From: Gemmatimonadota bacterium
GTDB lineage: Bacteria; Gemmatimonadota; Gemmatimonadetes; Gemmatimonadales; GWC2-71-9
NCBI GenBank assembly: GCA_022710485.1
Contig: JAKLGU010000007.1
Location: 1-64,000 of the forward strand
DNA: 64,000 nt
Reading direction: 5' to 3'
Shown: one piece after another, positions 9,547-19,630 of the stretch
Layout of the letters: each line of letters begins with the position of its first letter
How positions within the stretch are numbered: position 1 is the stretch's first letter
Notes under the pieces: generated by a model
The model's input: the letters and a program-made list of their open reading frames with translations, nothing else
What the model was told of the DNA's origin: nothing
Databases searched by the model: none
Position numbers and translations under genes: made by a program

Positions 9547-10776
9547 ATGATCTCCTCGCTCTCCATCGCGCTCGGCACCCTCCGGGCGAACCCCCTCCGC
9601 ACCGTCCTTTCCACCCTCGGCATCGTCATCGGCGCCGCCGCACTCGTGGCCGTGCTGACCCTCGGCGACGGGATGGAGCGGTTCGGCCGCCAGCAGCTGG
9701 CCACTACCACCGACCTGCAGTCCGTCGTGCTGGAGCCTCGGACAGCGGAAATCATCGACAACCAGGCGTACCCGCTCGATGATTACCTCGTACTCACCAG
9801 GGCGGACGCCGAGTCCATCATGGCGTCGATCCCCGAGGTCTCCGCGGGATTGCTGACGCTCACCGGTTCGGCGGTGGTCGAGCTTGCCGCGGGCCTGACC
9901 GACACGGCGGAGGTCCTGGGCACCCTCCCCTCGCAGGCCGCGGTGCTCCGGCGGGACTTCGCCGCGGGACGCTACTTCACGTCCGAGGAGGCGACGCGGT
10001 CGTCACCGGTGGCGGTCCTGTCATTCGGGCTGGGGACGGTGCTGGGCGGTGGGGATCCTGCCGGCGCGGTGGGGAAGCAGGTACGGATCCGTGGGAATGA
10101 CTACGAGGTCGTCGGCGTGCTGGCCTCTGCCGGCCCGGAGCGCATCCCGAGCGTCTACGTGCCGATCGAGCTGGCCGGGGCGGCGCTTGCCCCGACGCCG
10201 CGCCCGAGGGCGCCCACGCTCGTGCTGCAGGCGGAGCGGGTCGAGGACGTGCGGACTGTCCGGTCAGGGGTCGAAGCGTGGCTCACGGCGCGGCTCGGGA
10301 CCGACTGGGCCCGCAAGGCGAGAGTGCAGACCAACATGGCGCGGGTCGTCCAGACCGAGCGCGGCATCCTGGTGTTCAAGCTCTTCCTTGGCGCCATCAC
10401 CGGCATCGCGCTCATCGTGGGCGGGATCGGCATCATGAACGTGCTCCTCGCGTCGGTGACCGAGCGGACGAGAGAGATCGGCGTGCGGAAGGCGATCGGT
10501 GCCCGCCGCCGCGACCTGCTCGCGCAGTTCCTGCTCGAGTCGGTCACGATCGCAGGGCTCGGATCGGTGCTGGGGACGCTGCTGGGCTTCGCGGGGGCGT
10601 TTGGCGTGACGGCGCTCATGCGGCAGCGGTTCGACGCACCGGTCTACGCCGCGTTCAGCTGGGGCACGCTGGCGGTGTCTGCGGGGGCGGCGGTGGTGGT
10701 GGGGGTGGTGTTCGGGATCTACCCGGCGCTGCGGGCGGCGCGCCTCTCGCCGATCGAGGCGATACGGCACGAATAG
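9547..10776 (+). CDS. MacB/FtsX-like ABC transporter permease
   Basis: The 409-residue protein has an N-terminal helix (RTVLSTLGIVIGAAALVAV), a periplasmic MacB_PCD-like domain (about 50-260) and three C-terminal FtsX-type helices. The first of these contains GGIGIMNVLLASVTERTREIG, the hallmark loop TERTREIGVRKAIGARR, and the end is YPALRAARLSPIEAIRHE. These permeases couple a cytosolic ATPase to mechanotransmission in export of toxins, lipoproteins or peptides. No ATPase or adaptor partner is adjacent, so its partner must be elsewhere. It ends one base before the convergent HD-hydrolase stop. Confidence 0.88.
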   Translation: MISSLSIALGTLRANPLRTVLSTLGIVIGAAALVAVLTLGDGMERFGRQQLATTTDLQSVVLEPRTAEIIDNQAYPLDDYLVLTRADAESIMASIPEVSAGLLTLTGSAVVELAAGLTDTAEVLGTLPSQAAVLRRDFAAGRYFTSEEATRSSPVAVLSFGLGTVLGGGDPAGAVGKQVRIRGNDYEVVGVLASAGPERIPSVYVPIELAGAALAPTPRPRAPTLVLQAERVEDVRTVRSGVEAWLTARLGTDWARKARVQTNMARVVQTERGILVFKLFLGAITGIALIVGGIGIMNVLLASVTERTREIGVRKAIGARRRDLLAQFLLESVTIAGLGSVLGTLLGFAGAFGVTALMRQRFDAPVYAAFSWGTLAVSAGAAVVVGVVFGIYPALRAARLSPIEAIRHE

Positions 10777-12057
10777 TCAGCGCAGCAGCGGCGCCTTCGC
10801 GTCCAGCCGTTGCCGGACCTCCTCGGCCGGCATCACGACCAGCCCCATCAACCCGTCCAGCCTGGCCGACGCACGCCCTTCCGTGAACACCCGGAGCCGG
10901 CGCGCGCTTTCGTAGAGGGCGTCGGCCACGCGCGGCAGCCCGAGCTGGCCGGCGCGGCCGGCGTCGGTCAGCCGCTCCACCCCGCCTGAACGCGTGCGGA
11001 GCGGGAGATCCACCGACAGCATCGAGGTGCGGGCTGGGAAGTCGAGCAGCAGGAGCCCGGGCGCGAGGCCCGACTCCACCGCGAGCGCGTCCTCCACCCG
11101 CTCGAGCAGGTCGGGGTCGTCAGAGAGCCAGTCCTGTGCGTCGTGCGGCACGTCGCTGGCGGGCAAGTCCAGCGCCCGCTTGAAGAGCCGGCGCTCCTGC
11201 ACCCGCGCCGCGAGGCCGGTCGGGTCGGCCGCGAGGAGCGCGGTCATGAGGCTGCCGTCGGTGGCCTCCGCGATGGTCGGCGCGGCCAGCACCCTGTCGG
11301 CCACGGCGCGGCGCACCGCGCGCTTGAACATGCAGGTTGCGCTGCGCACGGCATGGTGCCAGTACACGTTCCGGTACATCTGGTACTTGGCGAAGAGCAG
11401 CGACTCAAGCGCGCTGATCCCCTTTTCATGCACGCCGATTTCCCAGCGCCCAGCGCCGCCGTCGACCAGCGTGAGCGAGGCGAGGAGGCGGTCCACGTCC
11501 ACCGCGCCGTACGGCACCCCGCACATCCGGGCGTCTCGGCTCAGGTACTCGATCTTGTCGAGGTCCAGGGAGCCGCTGATGAGCCCGCCGAGTGGGCTCG
11601 CGCTCCGGCCGCGGATCAGGTCGCCGATGCGGCCCGCGAGGGAGGGCCCTCCGATCGAGACAAGCACCTCGCCCAGCTCCCCCCGCGTCAGCTTGGCGAC
11701 GCCGAGCGACTCGTGGTGGAGGAAGCCGGCTTCCTCGAGGCTGTGCGAAAACGGATAGTGGCCGATGTCGTGCAGGAGGGCGGCCAGCCGGGCGGCCAGC
11801 CGGTCGTCCTCGTTCGCCGGGTCGAGCTCGCCCCGTTCGGCGAGCGCGGTCAGGGCGGACTTGGTGAGGTGGTAGGCGCCGAGCGCGTGCTCGAAGCGGG
11901 AGTGGGTGGCGCCGGGATAGACCAGGAAGGCGTGGCCCAGCTGGCGGACGTAACGCAGGCGCTGCACGGCGGGTGTGTCGAGCACGCGCAGCGCCGATCC
12001 GTCCAGACGGATGTTGTCCCAGAGCGGGTCGCGGACGACCTCGAACCGGTCAGGCAG
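10777..12057 (-). CDS. HD-domain phosphohydrolase (SAMHD1/YdhJ-like)
   Basis: The sequence shows the HD-domain set: [14 protein letters not shown], a His in [25 protein letters not shown] with the HD pair, and a later [13 protein letters not shown]. The family includes dNTP triphosphohydrolases and other nucleotide phosphohydrolases; the substrate is not predictable here. The conserved N-terminal segment ([19 protein letters not shown]) lies upstream of the first GTG (11985), and the frame back to the stop at 12076-12078 has no ATG, GTG or TTG. I therefore place the start at CTG 12057, overlapping the pckA stop by 8 bp; GTG 11985 would remove the conserved segment. The fold is sure, the start is not. 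Confidence 0.85.
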   Translation of the reverse strand: MPDRFEVVRDPLWDNIRLDGSALRVLDTPAVQRLRYVRQLGHAFLVYPGATHSRFEHALGAYHLTKSALTALAERGELDPANEDDRLAARLAALLHDIGHYPFSHSLEEAGFLHHESLGVAKLTRGELGEVLVSIGGPSLAGRIGDLIRGRSASPLGGLISGSLDLDKIEYLSRDARMCGVPYGAVDVDRLLASLTLVDGGAGRWEIGVHEKGISALESLLFAKYQMYRNVYWHHAVRSATCMFKRAVRRAVADRVLAAPTIAEATDGSLMTALLAADPTGLAARVQERRLFKRALDLPASDVPHDAQDWLSDDPDLLERVEDALAVESGLAPGLLLLDFPARTSMLSVDLPLRTRSGGVERLTDAGRAGQLGLPRVADALYESARRLRVFTEGRASARLDGLMGLVVMPAEEVRQRLDAKAPLLR

Positions 12058-13612
12058 TGAGGGGCCCCGCCGCGGCTACGTCGGTGTCCACGCCGGCCGC
12101 AAAGGTCGCGAAATTGTCGCGGAACATCCGGGCGAGCTTGGCGGCCTGCGCGTCGTACGCCGCCGGATCGGGCCACGTGCTGCGGGGGTCGAGGATGCCG
12201 GCTGGCACGTCGGGCACTTCAGTGGGGACATCGAACCCGAAGACCGGATCCTTGCGAAAGGCCGCGCCGTCGAGCGCCCCGGCCAGCGCCGCCCGCACCA
12301 TGGACCGGGTGTGCGCCAGCTTCATGCGGGAGCCGGTACCGTAGGCCCCGCCGGTCCAGCCGGTGTTGACGAGCCAGACGTTGGCGCCGTGCGTGGCGAG
12401 TTTCTCGCCAAGCATCTTGGCGTAGACGCCGGGGTGCCTCGGCAGGAAGGGCGCCCCGAAGCAGGCGGAGAATGTGGCGGTCGGCTCGGTGACGCCTCGC
12501 TCGGTGCCGGCCACCTTGGCCGTGTACCCGGAGAGGAAATGGTACATCGCCTGGCGCGGCGTGAGCCGCGCGATCGGAGGGAGCACGCCGAAGGCGTCGG
12601 CGGTGAGGAACACCACCGTCTTCGGGTGCCCGCCGGTGCCGCCCGACTCGTGGTTCGGGATGTACTCGATGGGGTAGCTCGCGCGGGTGTTTTCCGTGAT
12701 GGTGTCTTCGTCGAACATCGGGGAGCGGTCATCGTTGTCGAGCACCACGTTTTCGAGCACCGTCCCGAACATCTGGGTGGCGGCGTGAATTTCGGGCTCG
12801 CCGGCCGCGCTCAGCCGGATGACTTTCGCGTAGCAGCCCCCCTCGAAATTGAAGACGCCCCGGTCGCTCCACCCGTGCTCGTCGTCGCCGATGAGGCGGC
12901 GGGTGGGATCGGCCGAGAGGGTCGTCTTGCCGGTGCCCGACAGCCCGAAGAAGATGGCGGCGTCGCCGGCGGCACCGATGTTGGCGGAGCAGTGCATCGG
13001 GAAGACGTTTCGCTCCGGCAACAGCCAGTTGAGGACGGTGAAGATGGACTTCTTGAGCTCCCCCGCGTAGCGGGTGCCGCCGATGAGCACGGTCCGTTTT
13101 GCGAAGTTGAGCGCGATGAAGGTCCCCGTGGCCGTGCCGTGTCGCACGGGGTCGGCTTGGAACTCCGGCGCATGCAACACCCGGAATACCGGGAGGAACG
13201 AGGCCAGCTCCGCCGACGTGGGCCGGATGAACATGTTCCGGACGAAGAGCATATGCCAGGCGTTGGGGCTCTGGAATCGCACCGGGAGCCGGTACTTCGG
13301 GTCCGCGCCGGCGAACAGGTCCTGCTGGAAGAGGTCATGGCCGGCGAGATGCGCCTCGACATCGGCCTGCAGCGTCTCGAAGTGCGCGGGGGACATCCTG
13401 GCGTTCTTGTCCCACCACACGCCGGCGGCGGTCATGCCATCGTCCACGACGAACTTGTCCTTGGGCGAACGGCCGGTATGTGGCACGGTGACGGCGGTGA
13501 AGGCTCCACGGTCGGTCAGGTGGCCTTCGCCTCTCCGGATGGCGTACTCGACGAGCTTCGCCGGGCCGAGGTTGGCGAGGATGCGGGTGGCGACGGGTGC
13601 GCTGGTGGTCAT
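12050..13612 (-). CDS. pckA: Phosphoenolpyruvate carboxykinase (ATP)
   Basis: The 520-residue length is typical of the ATP-dependent family. It contains the PEPCK P-loop [13 protein letters not shown] (about residues 220-232), followed by the metal-site [20 protein letters not shown], the substrate motif GRSPKDKF and the lysine-containing [10 protein letters not shown]. It converts oxaloacetate and ATP to PEP, CO2 and ADP in gluconeogenesis. It is 43 bp downstream of malic enzyme in the same direction, so the pair forms a C4-to-C3 module linking the TCA cycle to PEP and pyruvate. The start MTTSAPV at 13612 fits the family N-terminus. Confidence 0.97.
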   Translation of the reverse strand: MTTSAPVATRILANLGPAKLVEYAIRRGEGHLTDRGAFTAVTVPHTGRSPKDKFVVDDGMTAAGVWWDKNARMSPAHFETLQADVEAHLAGHDLFQQDLFAGADPKYRLPVRFQSPNAWHMLFVRNMFIRPTSAELASFLPVFRVLHAPEFQADPVRHGTATGTFIALNFAKRTVLIGGTRYAGELKKSIFTVLNWLLPERNVFPMHCSANIGAAGDAAIFFGLSGTGKTTLSADPTRRLIGDDEHGWSDRGVFNFEGGCYAKVIRLSAAGEPEIHAATQMFGTVLENVVLDNDDRSPMFDEDTITENTRASYPIEYIPNHESGGTGGHPKTVVFLTADAFGVLPPIARLTPRQAMYHFLSGYTAKVAGTERGVTEPTATFSACFGAPFLPRHPGVYAKMLGEKLATHGANVWLVNTGWTGGAYGTGSRMKLAHTRSMVRAALAGALDGAAFRKDPVFGFDVPTEVPDVPAGILDPRSTWPDPAAYDAQAAKLARMFRDNFATFAAGVDTDVAAAGPLTA

Positions 13613-13655
13613 GTGGGGTGCGGGCGCCGCGGGCGCCTCTCCTTGAAGAATGAAG

Positions 13656-15944
13656 TCAGGATGCCGTTGGCGCCGCACCGGCGCGCGTGCGGGCGAGGCG
13701 GCCCCGCTCCTGCGCATCGACGGCGGCGATGACGGTAAGGTTGACGATGGCGTCCACGTCGGATCCGCGCTGCAACACGTGCACCGGGGCGGCCATGCCG
13801 ACGAGGATCGGGCCGATGGCCTGGGCGCCGCCCAGCTGGCTCAGCAACTTGTAGCAGATGTTTGCGCCGCTCAACTCCGGGAAAATCAGGACGTTTGCCT
13901 TCCCGCCCAGCCGGCTCCCGGGGTAGTACCGGGTCAGGATGGCCTCGACGAGCGCGGTGTCGGCCTGCATTTCGCCGTCCACCGCGAGCTGCGGGTACTC
14001 CGCGTGCAGCATCGCCACCGCCTCCCACACCTTCTTCGACGCCGGGTGCTTCACCGAGCCGAAATTCGAGAAGGAGAGCATCGCGATGCGCGGCTCGATG
14101 CCGAGGTTGCGGACGAAGGTGCCGGTGGCGAGCGCGATCTGCTTCAGCCGCTGGCTGTCGGGGTCGATGTTGACGGTGCAGTCGGCCAGGAAGATCGTCT
14201 CCCCCTGGAACACCATCATGTAGATCCCCGCTACCGCCTTGCCCGGCTCCGCGCCGATGACCCGCATGGCGGGCTTGATGGCGTCGGGATAGTGCTGATT
14301 TTCTCCGACCACGAGGGCGTCAGCGTCGCCGGCCGCCACCATGCCGGCGCCGAAGTACGCCGGGATCTTCATGCGGCGGTTGGCCTCGCCCTCGGTAATG
14401 CCCCGGCGCCGCCGGCGGGCCCACAGCCGTTTCGCGTACGCGGGGCGGAGGGGGGAAGTGTCCGGGTCCACGATGTCCATCCCGTCGAGGGACATCCCGA
14501 GGGTCGCAGCGGTCTCGGCGATGTCGGAAGCGTGCCCGACCAGGATCGGCCGGGCCGAACCCTCGTCGCGGACGATGCGGGCGGCGCGCAGCACCCGCGG
14601 GTCCTCCGCGTCGGTCATCGCCACACGCTGCACTTCCATCGAGGCCCGGTTGCTCAAGCCGCGCATGACGGCGCGCCCGCGGCTCTGGCGGCTCTCGAGC
14701 TTCTGCCGGTACTCGTCGAGGTCGAGCGCCTCGGTCGCGACGCCGCTCGAGATGGCGGCCCACGCCACGGCCGGCGCCACCCAGAGCAGGACGCGCGGGT
14801 CGAACGGCTTCGGGATCAGGTAGTCGCGCCCGAAGTGCATCTGGTCCACGCCGTAGGCGCGCAGCACCACCTCGGGGACGTCCTCCCGCGCCAGCGCCGC
14901 CAGCGCACGGGTGGCGGCCATCTTCATCTCCTCGTTGATGGCGCGGGCCCGCACGTCGAGCGCGCCGCGGAAGATGAAGGGGAAGCCGAGGACGTTGTTC
15001 ACCTGGTTTGGGTAGTCGGTGCGCCCGGTGGCGATGACCGCGTCGGGTCGGACGGCGCGCACTTCCTCGGGCGTGACTTCGGGGTCCGGGTTGGCCAGCG
15101 CAAAGACGAGCGGGTCCCGCGCCATCCCCGCCAGCTCGGCGGCCGGCAGGGCGTGCGCGGCGCTCAGCCCGACGAAAACGTCGGCCCCTTTCAGCGCCTC
15201 GGCCCGGGAGCGGGGCGCCGGGTCGTGGACGAAGCGCTGCTTATAGGGATCGAGGTCGGTCCGCCCGGAGTGGACGACCCCGTCCTTGTCGATGAGCGTG
15301 ATCAGCTCGCGCCGAACGCCGAGGCGCACGTAGTGCTCCGCCGTGGCGATGGCCGCCGCCCCGGCGCCGAGGAAGACGCAGCGGACCTCCTCGATCTTCT
15401 TCCCGACCACGTCCAGCCCGTTGAGCAGCGCGGCGCCGCTGATGATGGCGGTGCCGTGTTGGTCGTCGTGGAACACCGGGATGCACATCGTGGCGCGGAG
15501 CCGCTCCTCGATGTGGAAGCAGTCCGGGCTCTTGATGTCCTCGAGGTTGATACCGCCGACGGTGGGTTCCAGCGCCTGGCAGAAGCGGATGACGTCCTCG
15601 GGGTCGGGCGCGTCGATTTCGAGGTCGAAGACGTCGATGTCCGCGAACGTCTTGAAGAGGACGCCCTTGCCTTCCATGACCGGCTTCCCGGCAAGCGGCC
15701 CGATGTCGCCCAGTCCGAGCACCGCGGTGCCGTTGGAGACGACGGCCACGAGGTTGCCGCGGGCAGTGTACCGATACGCGTCCTCGGGCCGCTCGGCGAT
15801 GGCCAGGCAGGGGATGGCCACCCCTGGCGTGTAGGCCAGGGAGAGGTCGCGCTGGTTGTCGGTCGGTTTGGTGGGGACGACCTGGATCTTGCCCGGTCGG
15901 CCCTCCTCGTGGTACCGGAGGGCGTCCTGATTCCGGTCGGTCAT
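13656..15944 (-). CDS. maeB: NADP-dependent malic enzyme with phosphotransacetylase-like C-domain (MaeB type)
   Basis: The 762-residue length matches MaeB. The N-terminal malic domain shows [32 protein letters not shown] and the NAD(P)-binding stretch [10 protein letters not shown]. From about residue 440 a PTA-like domain follows; in MaeB proteins it is noncatalytic and binds acetyl-CoA as an allosteric regulator. It decarboxylates malate to pyruvate with NADP reduction. ATG 15944 overlaps the stop of the upstream metalloprotease gene (ATGA), and the product enters homology directly ([19 protein letters not shown]). It lies next to pckA, giving malate/oxaloacetate to C3 conversion in one run. 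Confidence 0.95.
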   Translation of the reverse strand: MTDRNQDALRYHEEGRPGKIQVVPTKPTDNQRDLSLAYTPGVAIPCLAIAERPEDAYRYTARGNLVAVVSNGTAVLGLGDIGPLAGKPVMEGKGVLFKTFADIDVFDLEIDAPDPEDVIRFCQALEPTVGGINLEDIKSPDCFHIEERLRATMCIPVFHDDQHGTAIISGAALLNGLDVVGKKIEEVRCVFLGAGAAAIATAEHYVRLGVRRELITLIDKDGVVHSGRTDLDPYKQRFVHDPAPRSRAEALKGADVFVGLSAAHALPAAELAGMARDPLVFALANPDPEVTPEEVRAVRPDAVIATGRTDYPNQVNNVLGFPFIFRGALDVRARAINEEMKMAATRALAALAREDVPEVVLRAYGVDQMHFGRDYLIPKPFDPRVLLWVAPAVAWAAISSGVATEALDLDEYRQKLESRQSRGRAVMRGLSNRASMEVQRVAMTDAEDPRVLRAARIVRDEGSARPILVGHASDIAETAATLGMSLDGMDIVDPDTSPLRPAYAKRLWARRRRRGITEGEANRRMKIPAYFGAGMVAAGDADALVVGENQHYPDAIKPAMRVIGAEPGKAVAGIYMMVFQGETIFLADCTVNIDPDSQRLKQIALATGTFVRNLGIEPRIAMLSFSNFGSVKHPASKKVWEAVAMLHAEYPQLAVDGEMQADTALVEAILTRYYPGSRLGGKANVLIFPELSGANICYKLLSQLGGAQAIGPILVGMAAPVHVLQRGSDVDAIVNLTVIAAVDAQERGRLARTRAGAAPTAS

Positions 15945-16600
15945 CGAGTGGGGATCAGGTTCGCGGGCCAGTGGGCCACGAGTTGCGCCGTGTTGATGTC
16001 GCGGGCGCTCAGCCCCTCCGCCTCCGGGTTCCCGTACATGATGTCGCGGCTGTCGCTCGTGTGCTGGAACAGCCCGAGGGAGTGCCCGAGTTCGTGCCGG
16101 GCGGTGACCCGGAAGCACTCCGTCAGGTCCGTCGTGGCGGGGTCGTAGCGAGGGGCGACGTACATTCGCACTGGCAGCCGCAGCTCGTACTGCGTAGCGA
16201 TGAATTCGATGTCGAGGTCAGTGGCCCCTTCACACCCTGGGAGGAGGGTGTTCAGGCGGTTCACGGTCGCGATCGCCTTGGGGGGCGGGGTCACCACGCG
16301 CACCACCACGTCCGCGCTCGACGAGTCGGACACCAGCACCGCGGCGTACTCCCCGTAGAGGAACGCCCCCTGCCAGTCGTCCACCCCTTCCTGCACCCGC
16401 GCCGGCATGTCGAGGCTGTCCTCCACCCAGATCTTGACCGGGAGCATGTCCTCCGGCCAGTGGAAGCTCAGGGTGTCGAGGCCGCCCTCCCAGACCAGTC
16501 GCCATTCGTAGTTGGGCACCCGGCTCGGCGAGGTGGCCTCTGCGCAGGAAAGCGCGCCGGCTAGGAGGAGCGCGAGTGGGAGGGTGTGGCGAGCGGTCAT
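15941..16600 (-). CDS. Secreted metzincin-type zinc metalloprotease, probable lipoprotein
   Basis: The 219-residue protein starts with a hydrophobic signal segment and a plausible lipobox (GALSC, Cys19). Near residue 170 it carries the full metzincin zinc motif HELGHSLGLFQH (HExxHxxGxxH), followed by a Met-turn-like RDIMYG. This is the pattern of matrixin-like proteases. The catalytic domain is small (about 150 residues). Substrate is unknown. It is coupled on both sides by ATGA overlaps, upstream to a beta-barrel-like protein and downstream to malic enzyme; no functional link to central metabolism is evident. Confidence 0.75.
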   Translation of the reverse strand: MTARHTLPLALLLAGALSCAEATSPSRVPNYEWRLVWEGGLDTLSFHWPEDMLPVKIWVEDSLDMPARVQEGVDDWQGAFLYGEYAAVLVSDSSSADVVVRVVTPPPKAIATVNRLNTLLPGCEGATDLDIEFIATQYELRLPVRMYVAPRYDPATTDLTECFRVTARHELGHSLGLFQHTSDSRDIMYGNPEAEGLSARDINTAQLVAHWPANLIPTR

Positions 16601-17205
16601 TGGAAGTCCCAGGCGGCGCCGATGGCCAGTCCGACTCGCGAGACCTGCTGCGATCCGGAGAAGCCGGCGGCCTCGAGGGTGGGCGTGGTGAAGAGGTGGA
16701 AGTCGTACCGGACGCCGGCCACGCCGGACCAGCGTTCCGACAGGGGCTGCCGCCAATCGAGCCCGGCCCCGAAGAGTCCGGCCACCGGCACGCCGTCGCT
16801 GAAGAGCCCGGTCTCCTCCGACGGCAGGTACTCGATGACGCCGAGGCTCAGGCGCCAGGAGAGCCGGGACACGAGCGGGCCCTCGAGCGCCACCGCGGCG
16901 GTCAGGACCCCGATGCTCCCGAGGTCGGATGCGTCTTGGCCGCTCTCCGTCAGGTCGGCGCTGCTGCTGCCGTAACTGAGGTCGAGGCTGGCGCGGAGCC
17001 GCGTGGCGACCGGGAGGGAGGCGCTGAGGAAGAAAGTGGGCGCCAGCGCCGGCTTGAGCTCGATATCCTCGAAGATCTGGTCGGTGACGAGGGCGGAACT
17101 GCCGGTGACTCCCACCATGGCCGTCAGGCGGACCTGCCCCGCCGCAGGCGCCGCGGGGGCCAGGGCAAGGGCCGCGGCGAGAGGGAAGGCGTATGGAATC
17201 CGCAT
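16597..17205 (-). CDS. Exported protein, probable small outer-membrane beta-barrel
   Basis: The 202-residue product has a clear signal peptide (MRIPYAFPLAAALALA, cleavage near AAGQ) and then alternating hydrophobic/polar strands separated by short turns, ending in the aromatic C-terminus AWDFQ typical of outer-membrane barrels. I recognise no named family. It precedes the metzincin lipoprotein with an ATGA overlap, so the two may act together at the envelope. Start ATG 17205 directly precedes the signal peptide; 32 bp separate it from nfo upstream. Confidence 0.6.
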   Translation of the reverse strand: MRIPYAFPLAAALALAPAAPAAGQVRLTAMVGVTGSSALVTDQIFEDIELKPALAPTFFLSASLPVATRLRASLDLSYGSSSADLTESGQDASDLGSIGVLTAAVALEGPLVSRLSWRLSLGVIEYLPSEETGLFSDGVPVAGLFGAGLDWRQPLSERWSGVAGVRYDFHLFTTPTLEAAGFSGSQQVSRVGLAIGAAWDFQ

Positions 17206-17237
17206 CCCCCAAAAATGGCCTGCCGGAGGGGCCTGAG

Positions 17238-18152
17238 TCAACGAACCCGCTTGGGGGCCCCCCGCCCGTACGACCGGAGCCGGCGGAGCATCCGCCGGTC
17301 GTTGGTCACCATATCGTCTCCCTTGGGCGTTTCGAGTACCTTGATGACATCCGCGAACCGCGGGTCCCGCATGATCCGGCGGAACGGCTCGGGGCCCAGC
17401 GACCCTTCCGCGATCAGTTCGTGGCGGTCCTTGCGGGACGCGAACGGGGTCTTGGAGTCGTTCAGGTGAAAGCAGTGGAGGTGCTCGATCCCGATCAGGC
17501 GCTCCCACTCTTCCCAGACCGCGTCGTAGGCGTTCACCAGGTCGTAGCCGGCGGAATAGAGGTGGCAGGTATCCGCGCAGAAGCCGAATCGGTGGCGGAA
17601 CTCGACAGGGATGAGCGAGCGGAGCTCGGCCAGCTCCTCGAAGCGGCTGCCGAGGGAGGTGCCGGTGCCCGCGGTGGTCTCGAGGAGAACCATCACCTCG
17701 CCGGGGGCGGCACGCAGCGCCTCGGCGTAGGCCCGCGCGTTCCGCTTGAGCCCGGCCTCGCGCTCGTCGAGGTAGTTGCCGGGGTGCGACACGACGGCCG
17801 GGATGCCGAGCTGGTGGCACCGCGTCAGTTCCGCCGCGAACGACGTGATCGAGCGTTCGGTGAGCGCCGGGTCGGGCGAGGCCAGGTTGATGAGGTACGA
17901 GTCGTGCGACACCACGCCGTTCAGCCCGCTCGCTTCGTACGCCTCCCGGAACGCGGCGATCGTGCCCGGCTCGAGCGCCGGCTCCCGCCACTGGTTGGGC
18001 GTCTTGGTGAAGAGCTGGATGGCGGTGGCGCCGATCTCCACACCCCGGCCCGGCGCCGTCTGCACGCCGCCCTGGGTGGAGACGTGGGCACCGAGGCGTT
18101 CGTGGGTCCGGGCCGGCTGGCTTTTCTTCGTGGATGGATGGGGCTGATGCAT
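17238..18152 (-). CDS. nfo: Endonuclease IV (AP endonuclease)
   Basis: The 304-residue TIM-barrel protein begins its homology at LGAHVSTQGGVQTAP and contains Nfo metal-site motifs: VSHPGNYL, LLETTAGTGTSLG, FCADTCHLYSAGYD, FHLNDSKTPFASRKDRHELI and VLETPKGDD. It cleaves DNA 5' to abasic sites, acting after glycosylases such as the AlkA-like enzyme at 1068-1697. The start ATG 18152 leaves a short basic N-terminal extension (MHQPHPSTKKSQ). It is the first gene of a minus-strand run (nfo, barrel, metzincin, maeB, pckA, HD) and is divergent from the GGDEF gene. Confidence 0.95.
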   Translation of the reverse strand: MHQPHPSTKKSQPARTHERLGAHVSTQGGVQTAPGRGVEIGATAIQLFTKTPNQWREPALEPGTIAAFREAYEASGLNGVVSHDSYLINLASPDPALTERSITSFAAELTRCHQLGIPAVVSHPGNYLDEREAGLKRNARAYAEALRAAPGEVMVLLETTAGTGTSLGSRFEELAELRSLIPVEFRHRFGFCADTCHLYSAGYDLVNAYDAVWEEWERLIGIEHLHCFHLNDSKTPFASRKDRHELIAEGSLGPEPFRRIMRDPRFADVIKVLETPKGDDMVTNDRRMLRRLRSYGRGAPKRVR

Positions 18153-18169
18153 GGATCGACCGACTCTCC

Positions 18170-19624
18170 GTGACTGAACGCGCTCCGGGTGGCGCCCTCG
18201 CGCACCCACGAGTCCTGCTGCTCGGCGACCCGACGCTCCGGCCCGACGGGCTGGAGCGCGCGCTGGTGCGCGGCGGCTTCCAGGTGCTCGAGTCCGACCG
18301 CCTGCCGGAAGATCCGCCGACCGGCTCGCTGCCCGATCTCGTGCTGCTCACCGTGCCCGACGCCGGGCCGGTGCTCGCGGCTGAGCTCGACCACCTCCGA
18401 ACCGGAGTCTGGGGCGAGGTCCCGGCCTTTGCCGTCCTGGCCGCAGAGCAGCCCGACGGCGTGCTCGCGGCGCTGCGGCTCGGCGCCTCGGAGGCGCTCG
18501 CCGCTCCGGTGAACCTGGCCGAACTCTGCGCCCGCGTCGAGGCGCGACTCCGGGGGCGGTCCAGCCTCGAGGCGCAACGGCGGGAACGCCGCGTGAGCGG
18601 GCTCATGTTCGACATCTTCGCCGAGGTCTCCACCGCGATCCGCCCCGACGAGATCATCCAGACGCTCGTCCGGCGGGTCGGCTCCGCCCTCGAACTCGCC
18701 CACTGCTCGTTCCTGCTCACGCCGCCGGGCGAGCCGCTGGGCCGGGTCGTGGCGGTCCACGAGAGTGCGGCGGTGCGGGACCTCACGGTGGACCTGGCGC
18801 GCTACCCGGAGGTCCAGGAGGCGGTCCGGACCGGCCGGCCCGTGTTCGTGGCTGATGTGCACACTCACCCGCTCTTCGCCGAGGTCCGCGCCAAATGGAC
18901 CGAGCAGCACCTGCGGGTGCAGGTCCGCAGCGTGCTGGCGATCCCGGTGGCGCTGCAGGGGCACGTCGCGGGGGTGTTCCTCCTCCGGACCCGGCGCTCC
19001 GACGCGCCGCTCACGCCGGAACAGGTGGCGTTCGCCGAGACGATCACCACCGCGGCCGCCCGCGTCCTCGAGACCGAGGAGCGCCGCTCGACCATGTACC
19101 GCCGCCTGGCCGGTGTGTCGGCACACGATCCGCTCACCGGGTGCGGCACTCTCGATGCGCTCGATCGGCGGATCCGCGAGGAATTCGAGCGGGCGCGGCG
19201 CTACGCGCTGAGCTTCAGCCTGATCCTGCTGGACGTGGACCAGCTGCGGGGACTCAACGAGCGGCTGGGCCAGGAGGGCGGCGACCGGGTGCTCGCGGAA
19301 CTCGGGCGCCTGCTGCAGCGCCAGCTCCGCGCCCCCGACTTCGTGTCGCGCTATGGCGGCGACGAGTTCGCCCTGATCCTTCCCGAGACCGATCTCGAGG
19401 GCGCGCGGCGGTCGGTGTGGCGGGTCCGGGAGCAGATCCTCTCCGCGCCCTTCGCCGATCTGGCCGCCGCCGACCGGCCGCGGCTCAGCGCCGGCATCGT
19501 GACCTTCCCCCACCCGGCCGCCGTGCAGACGGAGGACCTCTTCGCGCTCGTCGAGGCGGCGCTCCTTCGGGGCAAGGCGCAGGCCGACGAGCACATCGGC
19601 ACCGCCGACTCCGTGGCGGCCTGA
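18170..19624 (+). CDS. Diguanylate cyclase with degenerate receiver and GAF domains
   Basis: From GTG 18170 the protein is 484 residues: receiver-like fold (about 8-125), GAF domain (about 155-300), GGDEF domain (about 320-475). The GGDEF motif is intact (RYGGDEF, 396-400 for GGDEF) with an inhibitory I-site RAPD (387-390), so it should make c-di-GMP and be product-inhibited. In the receiver the phospho-acceptor position is Thr (PDLVLLTVPD) rather than Asp, so it is probably not phosphorylated. Signal input is more likely through GAF. ATG 18134 is an alternative start but would overlap the divergent nfo gene. Confidence 0.85.
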   Translation: MTERAPGGALAHPRVLLLGDPTLRPDGLERALVRGGFQVLESDRLPEDPPTGSLPDLVLLTVPDAGPVLAAELDHLRTGVWGEVPAFAVLAAEQPDGVLAALRLGASEALAAPVNLAELCARVEARLRGRSSLEAQRRERRVSGLMFDIFAEVSTAIRPDEIIQTLVRRVGSALELAHCSFLLTPPGEPLGRVVAVHESAAVRDLTVDLARYPEVQEAVRTGRPVFVADVHTHPLFAEVRAKWTEQHLRVQVRSVLAIPVALQGHVAGVFLLRTRRSDAPLTPEQVAFAETITTAAARVLETEERRSTMYRRLAGVSAHDPLTGCGTLDALDRRIREEFERARRYALSFSLILLDVDQLRGLNERLGQEGGDRVLAELGRLLQRQLRAPDFVSRYGGDEFALILPETDLEGARRSVWRVREQILSAPFADLAAADRPRLSAGIVTFPHPAAVQTEDLFALVEAALLRGKAQADEHIGTADSVAA

Positions 19625-19630
19625 GGCCGG

